Source: Gemmataceae bacterium
Lineage (GTDB): Bacteria; Planctomycetota; Planctomycetia; Gemmatales; Gemmataceae
Assembly (NCBI GenBank): GCA_022842245.1
Contig: JALHPZ010000003.1
Coordinates: forward strand, 152,156 to 216,155
Reading direction: 5' to 3'
DNA length: 64,000 nucleotides
The position numbers and the translations under genes are program-made. Each line of letters begins with the position of its first letter. Position 1 is the stretch's first letter. A model generated the notes under the pieces. It made no database searches and was not told the origin of the DNA. It saw only the letters and a list, made by a program, of their open reading frames with translations. This document shows positions 48,701 through 52,938 of the stretch, piece after piece.

Positions 48701-51700
48701 TGGGCGTTCCCGGAGGCGACATTCCGTTCGCCGGCCGTGGTTCCGCCGACGATGTTCCCGGTGGCGCCTTCGCGGATGTGGATGCCGATGGCCGTATTCT
48801 GGATTTTCAGGGTTCCCGTGACGTCGGTGCCGACATAGTTGCCGATGATCGTGTTGCCGATCGCATTGACACCGCTGATCAAAACGCCCTGGGCATTGTT
48901 GCCGCTGATGATATTCCGTTCGCCGGCCGTCGCGCCGCCGACCACGTTGGCGCCGCTAGTGATGCGAACGCCGGGGCCGGTGTTGCCCCGATCGAGCGTA
49001 CCCGTGATGTCTGTGCCGATGTAGTTGCCGGACACGACGTTCCCGGTCGCGCTCGCTCCGTCGATAAGCACCCCTTCGTTCGCGTTCCCGCTGATGACAT
49101 TGCGCGCGCCGGCCGTCGTGCCGCCGATGAGGTTGCCGCCGTTTGCGATCGAGACGCCGATGGCGTTGGGGACTGCGGCGGTGCCGGCAACGTTGGTGCC
49201 AATGAAGTTGCCTTGAACGGTATTGGCGTCCCCGCCGAAGCCGGCCGTGGCGGTGATTTCCACGCCGGCCCCGGTGTTACCGGAGATGACGTTGCCCGCC
49301 CCGGCGGCGGTGCCGCCGATGGTGTTGTCGCTCGCTCCGCCGGAAATGTAGACGCCTGCGTTCGCATTGCCGATCGCCGCGTCGCCAGCGGCGTTTGTTC
49401 CGATGTAGTTGCCGAGAACGGTGTTGTCGCTGGTTCCCGTACCGTCAATCGCGATGCCGGTATCGTTGTTCCCCGAGATCACGTTTCGCGTCAGTGCATT
49501 GGTGCCGCCGATGGTGTTTAAAGTCGATCCGTTGGCGATCACGAGACCCTGGTTGCCGTTCGGCACGGCGGCATCTCCGGCCGCATTCAGGCCGATGTAA
49601 TTGCCGCGTACGGTGTTCGACTTGGAGTTACCGCCGTTGATCTCGATGCCGGCGAGGGCATTACCCGAAACGACGTTGCCCGCGACGATCGTCGCCTGGC
49701 CCTGGGTCACGAAGATGCCCGAGGCCGCGTTGCCGAGGGCGACTTCTCCATCGACATCCAGACCGATGTAATTGCCGTAGATGAATTGGCCGTCGGTGCC
49801 CGTCGTGTTGATCAAAACTCCGTTGCCCGTGTTGCCGGAGATGATGTTGCGCTCTTCGACCGCAACGCCGCCGATGAAGTTCAGTTTGGAGGTGGAATTG
49901 AATTGAACCCCATTGCCGCCATTGCCCAAGGAGGCATTCCCCGTGGCATCGGTACCGATGAAGTTGCCGATCACGGTATTCGATTCCGCGTCGCTGTCGA
50001 ACAGGATTCCCGAACCGGTATTGCCCGAGACCAGGTTGCGGGACGCGGCCGTCGGTCCACCGACGAAGTTGCCGGTCGATCCACTGATAAATGAAATGCC
50101 GACTCCACCGTTACCAATCGCCCCGGTCCCGGCCGCGTTCGTGCCGATGTAGTTCCCGGCGATGGTTGTGGAGTCGGAGGCTTCGATCGAGATGCCGGCG
50201 TTCGTGTTGCCGCTAACGATGTTTCGTTCGTCCGCATCGCCAACCGAGTCGGCGTCCGTTCCGATGCGGTTGCCGGCCGACGCGAAGTTTACGACGATGC
50301 CGACGGAGTTGCCGAGCGCCGCCGCGCCGCCGGCCTTCAGGCCGATGATGTTCCCGGCGACGAGGTTGTTGTCGCTCTGGGAGATGTGCACGCCGTAGCC
50401 GAACGCGCCGCTGTTGCCGCTGATGAGGTTGCCTTCGGTCGCGTCGTTGGTGCCATCGCCGTCGGTGCCGACGATGTTGCCGGCCGTGCCGACGTCAAGC
50501 AGGATGCCGCGGTCGTTGCCGAGGGCACCGGTGCCGGCGGCGTTCGTGCCGATGTAGTTGCCCTGGATCTTGTTGCCGGTGGTGCCGGAGTCGTTCAGAG
50601 TGATCCCGGTTTGGATGTTGCCGCTGATGACGTTTCGCGCTAGCGCGGTGCTGCCGCCGATCGTGGCGTTGGTCGCTCCGTTCGAGAGCGTCAGCCCGTT
50701 CTGGGCGTTGCCGATGGCCGTCGAACCGGCGGCGTCGGTGCCGATGAAGTTCCCGGCGACGACCACGCCGGCGGCGTTGTTGATCGTGATGCCCTGCGTC
50801 CCGTTGCCGGAGACGACGTTGCCGGCCCCGGCGACGGCGGCGCCGATCGTGACCCCGGTCGAGGTATCGATGTAGATGCCGCGCTGCTGGTTGCCGAGCG
50901 ACGCCGCGCCGGTCACGTCGATGCCGATGTAGTTGCCACGAATGGCGACGGTTGTGGAGTTCAGCACGACGATGCCGTTGGAATTCCCGCTGATCACGTT
51001 CCGTTCGCCGGCCGTCGTTCCGCCGATGGTGGTGTTCTTCGCCCCGGTCTCGATGCGGATGCCTTCGAAGGCGTTCGGCACCTTGGCAGTGCCAGCCGCG
51101 TTGGTGCCGATGTAATTGCCGATGATGGTGTTGTCGAGCGCGCCTGCCGTGCTGACGGCAACCCCGAATCCAAAGTTGCCGCTGATGACGTTCCTGGCCG
51201 CCGCGGAAGTGCCGCCAACTGTCGCGCCGATCCCGGCGAGACTGACGCCGCCGTTCGAGTTGGAGAGGCCCGTGCTCCCGTCCGCTGCCAGCCCCACGTA
51301 GTTGCCCGCGATGATCGTATCCACGCCGAAATCCACGAGGCCGTAGTTCGCGTTGCCGGCGATCACATTCCGTTCGAGCGCATCGCTTGTGCCGTTCGTG
51401 TCGGTGCCGATGCGGGTATCGTTCGCGAGGAAGTCGTTGAAGAAATGGACGCCGCCGGCGTCGTTGGCGATCTTGGCGTCGCCGGCGGAGTTCGTGCCGA
51501 TGAAGTTGCCGGCGATGACGGTGTTGTTTGAATCGCCCTGGATAAAGATCCCATAGGCGTTGTTGCCGGAGATCAGATTGCCTTCGGCGGCGTCGCCGGT
51601 GCCGTTGCCGTCGACGCCGATGATGTTCGAAGACGCCGCGAAGAGGTAGACGCCCGTGAGCGTGTTGCCGAGGTCGGCGTCGCCGGCGGCGTTTGTGCCG

Positions 51701-52698
51701 ATGCGATTGCCTTGGATGATGTTGGAATCGGATTGTGTGAAAATGCCATAGTCGTCGTTGCCCGAAATGACGCTGTTGAGGATCGATTGCGCATTCGCGC
51801 CGGCGGCGATGGAAATGCCCGTTTCGGAATTGCCGCGATCGAGCGTGCCGGTGATGTCGGTGCCGATGTAGTTGTCGTTGATGATGTTGCCGGTGCCGGC
51901 CGCCGCCGCGATGAGGATGCCCGACGTGCCGTTGCCGCTGATGAAGTTGCGCTGGACCGAATTGCCAGCGCCGATGTTGTTCGATGAAGCGCCGTTGTCG
52001 AAGCTGATGCCGGCGAGCGTATTGGCTTTGGTCGTCGTGCCGTCGGCGAGAAGGCCGATGATGTTCCCATGGACATTGTTATTCGTGGCTGTGCCGGCAT
52101 TGAAGGCGATGCCGTGCGCGCCGTTGCCGCTGATCACATTCGCGCCGATGAGATTGCTGGCCGTGTTGACGAGTATACCCTGCGAGGTGTTCGCCGTCGT
52201 CGCGCCGATGTAGCTCAGCCGAACATTGACGCTGGCCGCATTGATCGTGACACCGTTGCCGTTGAATCCGCCGATGTCGAGCGCGTTGATCGTGCTGTTG
52301 GACGACCCAGGCGAGAAGACGATCCCGTCCGCCGCCGCGCCGATGCCGCTGCCGTTCACGCGGATGAGGGGCGTCGATGTGTAACCGGGTTGCGTATTCC
52401 CGGCGATGATCACTTCATCGGTAAGGGCTGGCAACGGGGTTGACAATGCGATCGTCTGCGTGCCTCCGCCACCAATATTGAAAAAGATGAAGTCCGAGCC
52501 GCCCGCTGCGTTCGCGTCGAGGATCGCCTGCCGTAGCGAACCGGCGCCGCTGTCGGCCGTCGTCGTCACCGTGAACGTCGCCGGGGTTACGCGGTCTTCC
52601 AGTTCCAGCAACTTCAGCCGGACCTCGAATTGCTTGTCCATCGTGTCCCACGTCATGCGGCGACCGGTGTTCGAACGACGGCGGGAGCGGAAGAGCAT
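33769..52698 (-). CDS. Giant multidomain extracellular protein: beta-helix array, PKD-like, RTX-like, metzincin protease, PPC
   Basis: 6309 residues from ATG 52698 (GGGGA about 6 bases upstream). The N-terminus has the motif LELEDRVTP (31-39). Approximate order: about 45-2860, some 40-50 units of 60-70 residues with GNYIGT and RNVISGN hallmarks, a right-handed parallel beta-helix array; 2960-3605, PKD/Ig-like modules; 3610-5045, RTX-like GGDGDD repeats; 5047-5235, a zinc protease domain with HEFGHLIGLRH (5169-5179, HEXXHXXGXXH) and a Met-turn HIMAS (Met5228); 5300-5430, a PPC-like domain; 5485-5990, more PKD-like modules; 6045-6200, canonical nonapeptide RTX repeats; a short C-terminal strand domain. 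It is probably a calcium-binding surface or matrix protein. It heads an operon with a glycosyltransferase and a kinase. The reading frame is unbroken over 18.9 kb. Confidence 0.93.
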   Translation of the reverse strand: MLFRSRRRSNTGRRMTWDTMDKQFEVRLKLLELEDRVTPATFTVTTTADSGAGSLRQAILDANAAGGSDFIFFNIGGGGTQTIALSTPLPALTDEVIIAGNTQPGYTSTPLIRVNGSGIGAAADGIVFSPGSSNSTINALDIGGFNGNGVTINAASVNVRLSYIGATTANTSQGILVNTASNLIGANVISGNGAHGIAFNAGTATNNNVHGNIIGLLADGTTTKANTLAGISFDNGASSNNIGAGNSVQRNFISGNGTSGILIAAAAGTGNIINDNYIGTDITGTLDRGNSETGISIAAGANAQSILNSVISGNDDYGIFTQSDSNIIQGNRIGTNAAGDADLGNTLTGVYLFAASSNIIGVDGNGTGDAAEGNLISGNNAYGIFIQGDSNNTVIAGNFIGTNSAGDAKIANDAGGVHFFNDFLANDTRIGTDTNGTSDALERNVIAGNANYGLVDFGVDTIIAGNYVGLAADGSTGLSNSNGGVSLAGIGATVGGTSAAARNVISGNFGFGVAVSTAGALDNTIIGNYIGTNAAGTAKVPNAFEGIRIETGAKNTTIGGTTAGERNVISGNSNGIVVLNSTTVAIRGNYIGIDVTGAASLGNQQRGIYIDTSTGVTIGAAVAGAGNVVSGNGTQGITINNAAGVVVAGNFIGTDAAGSTAIGNAQNGLTLSNGATNATIGGSTALARNVISGNIQTGITLNDSGTTGNKIQGNYIGTNAAGTGALGNDRGILLDVGTAGNIVGTDGDGTNDATEGNLISGNSGAFGYGVHISQSDNNLVAGNIIGLKAGGAAALGNSVGIVVNFASAGNRIGTDADSVGDADERNIVSGNTNAGISIEASDSTTIAGNYIGTNAAGTGAIGNGGVGISFISGSTGNFVGGPTAASRNLVSGNTGSGILFDSDAESNTVIGNFIGTDATGNASLGNGGNGVQFNSTSKLNFIGGVAVEERNIISGNTGNGVLINTTGTDGQFIYGNYIGLDVDGEVALGNAASGIFVTQGQATIVAGNVVSGNALAGIEINGGNSKSNTVRGNYIGLNAAGDAAVPNGNQGLVIANGSTLNTIGGTNALTRNVISGNNDTGIAIDGTGTSDNTVLGNYIGTNAAGDAAIGNANAGVYISGGASDNTIGGTAAGAGNVISGNTGAGVEITATAGFGGDANTVQGNFIGTNVAGTAAVPNAIGVSIANGGNLIGGTTAGARNVISGNANEGVLIDGASATGNVVSGNYIGTDITGTLDRGNTGPGVRITSGANVVGGATAGERNIISGNNAQGVLISGVNAIGNTIIGNYVGTDVTGTLKIQNTAIGIHIREGATGNIVGGTTAGERNVASGNAQNGIAISGTGSTGNTVSGNYVGTDFTGTLKLSNTLSGIALAQAATGNTIGGTAAGAGNLISGNGQHGVLIRDAGTEINFIQGNQIGTDKDGTAALGNTLGGVSIENGATDNTIGGTLAAARNIISGNTDSGVQIVGATTSGNTVAGNYIGTKVTGTTALANSRGVVIAGGATNNTIGGGAPGSGNVISGNINEGVSLESNSNFVQGNFIGTNAAGTSAIGNADGIGVGASFNLIGTDGDGTTDSAERNVISGNTSSGIYIVGGGGNTIAGNYIGTRADGTGSLPNFDGVFLQATTGNLIGTDGSSDAFNASERNIISGNTDRGIVLDGDNIVAGNWIGVDVNGNALGNQFGIQLSGVGARVGTDSDGTADTDERNVISSNSNSGIIMSSDAATVAGNYIGLDPTGTAPRGNAVYGIHVNTGGKDNIIGGTSAAARNVIGANAVGVGFTDSGTFGNKLIGNYIGTDKTGNAKVGNNLAIVLGPDTTANIIGQAGAGNVISGTNGDAVRVVGSKNNTFQGNYIGLGADGSTVVANTGIGITFYSSATDNTIGGAGAGEGNVISGNGLSGIDISDGSTGITILGNFIGTDAAGTAAKGNAQYGITANVALTIGGLTAMPGTGAGNVISGNTLDGIRIFGNGTTILGNIVGLDKTGSVSLLNQDNGISGSSNVTVGGTAAGSRNVISGNLLSGVAVGGSATIAGNYIGTDIGGMLDIGNGIHGIDLVGDNNTIGGSVAGAGNVISGNGSAGIYLNGNWTNTIRGNFIGTDAAGSAAIPNARGIWNEAGGKDNTIGGPTAADRNIISGNANEGILLEGTAWFTLVAGNYIGTNSTGSASLANGTAGIRITSAQDTTIGGLTSTPGTGLGNVISGNGQFGIQVQNSSTDLTILGNIIGLDATGNADITSTGDGIYVSKGTNTTIGGTNSQARNIISGNINGINISASGSSYNIIVRGNYIGTDISGFLARGNVSGVIVGSAPDTKIGGAAAGAGNLVSGNGTGIAISGISGLGSQVFGNIVGLNADGSAALGNVTGILVSAANNLIGDTGLGTRNVVSGNTSYGFRLMGGANANFITGNYIGTNLAGKVAFGNGIGVQIEDGASGNTIGGIAAGGGNLISGNTGSGVIISGSGTSNNTILGNFIGTNVSGTAAIGNANGVQLSAGASNNTIGGTVAGSRNLISGNSVNGVSISSSGTGNTVAGNYIGTDVTGTARLGNGIVGVSVVNAGSGVTIGGATTASRNVISGNDYSFGINVTNANNITVRNNYIGTDATGSAALGNHGGGIVFQGPSGTGTIQDNVVSGNKANLDVGGTNIGHGIETGSYAGVTIAGNIVGLNAAGNAKLGNTASGISSGAYIGGSTAAERNIVSGNALNGIVAGTNAIVRGNYIGTDITGTLTGFGNAGSGVLILGVSNVSIGGTGAGDGNVISGNVGHGVLISNVGTNGNTILGNLIGTDKTGANAVPNSVGVGVRFGATGTIIGAPVGSNDVNTANRVRFNATGVQIESTAGAGNLVRLNQISGNTTANYVNATGSPIAPAIDLAVANLTYTRVRGTLQGTPGATLTVDFYEANPGGESAARRLLGTALVVLDGTGSATYDLQLPTATNPGYGVVATVSTAAAGTSAFGGPQMALEPITISVRAPEISPEGTEITLAARVSTDRPNAVFTFEWNVIRVGFPGVIAEGEDNSLVFTPPDNGTYRATLIVRDIVNNESVAFVVPDITVTNVAPFPTVWNRTTDQPIGDASIPTGGTLQLRGTFTDPGIADTHTIQWLVNGVPVPGANVADFNFTTPTAGRYIVSYRVTDNSGAAGEFAVAVTVRGAINATIANLPNTSLEGVRLAAAAQLDGLLNATTLRYAWTATKNGTLFASLASTPTNQNAEFSFTPDDNANYVVSLTVTDPDTGASATAQHAVVVDNAAPTVRLDTTTANPALGLPLSFAAIVTDPGTNATNDDLVQYIWSVVGPAGVSIPNGQSANFSFTPTVPGLYFVSVSATDKDGGLAGDSRMLELAAGSRTVAVGGLPTGAVNEGTTLNLTASTTAPGVTFSYSWSVTRSGVPVAGGGGANFTLPLRQQGDYTVRVTAIGSDNSVGTATDVIMAVNAPPTAAIAPTPATVVEGSTVNFVGLAADPAGADDALTLSWTATGPGIAGTFVATGREFPFTLPNDGAYTVTFTAKDSSGASATASRVVSGVNAAPQVTILNDGSAPGAFAFKAAIVEPGPIDKTGLTYQWYVNGAKIAGATAATFATATPGLVALEVSDDDATTLAVTEVHLVAGTAPFVVPTPAATTTQVLVVGDAGANTIDAKSIAIPVVLDGGAGNDTLYGGSAGDVLIAGDGTSNLLDGGQGDNLFIAGSGNDTMIGGTGNDVYRLKFSQDLVTDAGGYDTLDASDVLVGITLNMTLVGPQPVYAGSTIDLAGEFEKLIGTTKNDTLYGGDGDDLDGGLGADTLVALATNVTLYGGDGDADDTLVAEPGATGTVLEGGGGGDTLIARAPEVTLYGGDGDDDFQLTSDAIGAVVQGGSGGDSIVSAANNVTLYGGDGDDTLDIANGSNIVAVGGDGTATTGEATLLSQSGNDTIFVGPVNGITLYGGDGDDAVLIDGASNAVAIGNDGTDTLVANGTNVALVGDGGVDTLVALDGSGITLYGGDGGDDLIAGGGDGTVLVGGAGDDQLVAANPDGGVTLYGGDGDDELIVNSIESLTVPDTTGGTTVLDPVAGMNVYADGGADNDTMTAGAGTGITLYGGDGDDVAFATGGSNIALAGGADNDVLVAANSGGTITLYGGDGDDTLVSGTGGFTLPSADGHVAIPGGSPTAVTLYGGDGDDLAIVDGDGVVASGNTGADQFLLVGGSNITLYGGDGDDGFVLGGNRVSFELPGGDTVFTSSPSNVAIVGGSGENDYQLLGGDSVTLYGGDGDENFDIAGGTGIAAIGGAGADDMRVGGNATNVTLYGGDGGEDIQIVGGTDVQVNGNAGNDEILVTDGTNVVVRGLEDNDTMVATGGTGVTLYGGDDDDELFAMNPVGSPVLVGGDGNDRLVVNPDVAVTLYGGDQDETVIAPASDGNNIVLVANQGDDILVVQGGSFITLYGGDGDDGIILDSGSAIAVDGGTGADTFVIQSVGTGVTLFGGEGDDEFVVDGGSNIIVHGNADADTITVAGATGWFFGDAGNDTLAAGLATGVTLFGGAGEDERIVAAGGAFGVNLYGGDGDDTLLAVEGSGSVLVGDAGQDKLTAISADNVTLYGLAGDDQFNVLGGANVTALGDLSVYGFSGNDTFTISNGTNVNAYGERGNDTISVAGGTGVSVYGGSGNDTLTATGGNDVLLVGNSDNDAILGLSTVGAIGFGGTGNDILYTAGLGGDIFVGEEGDDRYQLSNPTGTILVTLDEVRRLGDDEPFRDSYGHGTDVLDLRFLGAGVSLDLSRVAGKVATASDQQTVIAGLNLVLFGVFDQVWGTAFADTIIGNDANNTFFGFGGNDTLVGGTGDDTLVGGDGDNSLVGGDGSDVFRFQYGTALSAGLDIIQDNAADTDMLDFSPVSPFVTAGVLSNLGLASTQTVGGGRNYVISGGAGVEGAIGTSFGDTLLGTSANDSLVGGGGNDSLVGGLGNDTIAGGSGDNTLLGGDGNDWYDLAPAGIDRITDTSGYDSIDFSQADRGVAFTLSLDAGQLQSVDAAGNQVSLNGVFERLMGSSFDDILTGNSANNEIIGRNGLDVLNGAGGDDFVEGGYTQVVLLDFDTDTRPGEYIYSPATRTTLQNRFNSLFAAFGVKFVDSPSIAQSESARYGGRYATIRFNSGASGGVASEIDPRNVNLTGLTQVNAFDFLAKYLPDQLAPALLDSAMLELSYSIGAHEFGHLIGLRHADAFGPIGSGIYVGGSLTPDSFRSPLDAIDAEAGYVLETNAVETGRHIMASPLSLGIDPMQSLSNPYLGERESLKLTFALYGSSVGEQLAPHGSVATAMPLDLKPILVPNTLRVGDANYGATFSVFAVAVSGSIALDGTGKSENDYYVFGGKANDIYTFELSSRTASRFAGRQIDGILKLYNAAGQLVASNDDDFESQDSLIVDFKVPEDGTYYLVVDTFTDATTSDTDTGRYELLAYRLAVGSPAGRGDTIIGSSGADTLKSSTGPDVIQITVDASANTVVTESTIAIVDITQNPTYDDSTIVGDPIVIGANSAPTFTAAPATAAIGEGSKLQLVYSAIDPDFTTVVYDLIDGPAGAAIDAASGAFQWVPADNGTFAFWVRATDIAGVSTKTAVSVTVTNVAPTATLTGVPGSSPEGAALVFGAKVSDASPADQAAGFTYDWKVINLAGNIQVASGKGTTIAYTPPNNGNYRVSLTVRDKDTAAGTASQDFVVTNVGPTATIAAGAASVAEGSPATFTASASDPSTVDTSAGFTYVWKVNGTTLLSGTGKTAFSYTPKVNRTDSVSVTVTDADGGSNTATYLLPVTNVAPTISTFAVTTAPANRLEGSPLTATVSFTDPGRVGNGGTETYRVTWTVTGSNGQGETVTVLADGASPVSYTFVPVDNGTYDIRATVTEDNADAATASQLMTGVTVANVAPTASVSVPSSALINEAVGFVFNATDPGAIDQSSNFTFAIDWNNDGIVDQTLVGPSGLTVSKSFATAGQQTVRVTATDRDGTASAFATAVVDVVPAENETGLLKIFGTGGTDAISVRQNKNGLFWERNGVRYGPLTGIDKIVVFGGDGHDEIRVEGSVTVPAELHGEAGNDTLNAGAGNDTLYGGEGDDELVATTGDDLLFGGTGNDLLRAGDGNDTLHGGEGNDDLRAAKGNDLLFGDAGNDTLRGGQGDDTLHGGDGDDDLRSGQGNGVLYGEAGNDTLRGGNGNDSLFGGDGNDELRSGGGNDHLDGGLGFFDTLEGGDGNDTLVDPNGAVDVRGGGDIDSISLVFAALPVGVKLPAVTVDGGTGNDAVSIVSANSSLVLDLQGNNGDDTFDLAGTWTRIDVRGGSGRDTVRRNGATGLVTLHGVEVDLP
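34100..34560 (-). repeat. Canonical RTX nonapeptide repeats near the giant protein's C-terminus
   Basis: Tandem nine-residue units of the form GGxGxDxLx, such as GGEGNDDLRAAKGNDLLFGD and GGNGNDSLFGGDGNDELRSG, about residues 6045-6200. Such repeats fold into calcium-binding beta-rolls. Confidence 0.85.
37560..41870 (-). repeat. RTX-like repeat block with 18-20 residue spacing
   Basis: About 19 copies of (V/I)TLYGGDGDD-type segments alternate with more diverged GGxGxD segments, so a glycine-aspartate turn comes every 18-20 residues instead of every 9. On the plus strand this shows as repeated GTCGCCGCCGTAGAG-like DNA. It covers about residues 3610-5045 of the giant protein. Confidence 0.8.
44120..52560 (-). 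repeat. Parallel beta-helix repeat array of the giant gene
   Basis: Tandem coding repeats of roughly 180-200 bases. Each unit has a GNYIGT/GNFIGT segment, a GN plus hydrophobic strand, a NTIGGTTAGARNVISGN segment and another strand. The plus strand shows recurring GCCGATGTAGTTGCC. Units vary in sequence, which argues for old duplications under selection. Confidence 0.85.
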
Positions 52699-52938
52699 GG
52701 GCTTCCCCGTGGGAGGGTGCGAAGCGGCGAGACGCTTCTCGGTGGGCAGGAAAATTAATTCCTCACCCTACTCACAACCCAAAACCACAAATATGAGACA
52801 CCCAAAAACGGAATAATCCGTAAATTCCGCCCCAAACGATGGTTGCGGTTTCGATATTGTGTGAAAACTGTCAAGAAACCTGTTTCGGAATAGCAACAAC
52901 CGAACTCGTAATTGTTGCCTGGCGCGAATTGGTCTCGG
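52699..52938. promoter_or_regulatory. AT-rich leader and promoter region of the giant gene operon
   Basis: 240 bases between the giant gene and the upstream kinase gene on the same strand, with a stretch much richer in A/T (52750-52900) than its surroundings. On the minus strand TTGACA (52874-52869) matches a -35 box. The only AT hexamers at usable distance (AATATC, about 11 bases on) are too close for a standard -10, so the promoter call is tentative. GGGGA just before ATG 52698 is the likely ribosome-binding site. Confidence 0.4.

Noticed and set aside
44120..52560. Repeated DNA in the beta-helix region considered as a CRISPR-like or satellite array
   Set aside because: Units are diverged, in frame and about 180-200 bases long. 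They encode a coherent protein repeat and have no constant repeat with unique spacers.
52813..52830. CCGTAAATTCCGC shared with 10766-10778, considered as an operator
   Set aside because: The other copy is inside the rsmH coding sequence, and shared 13-mers are expected by chance in 64 kb.
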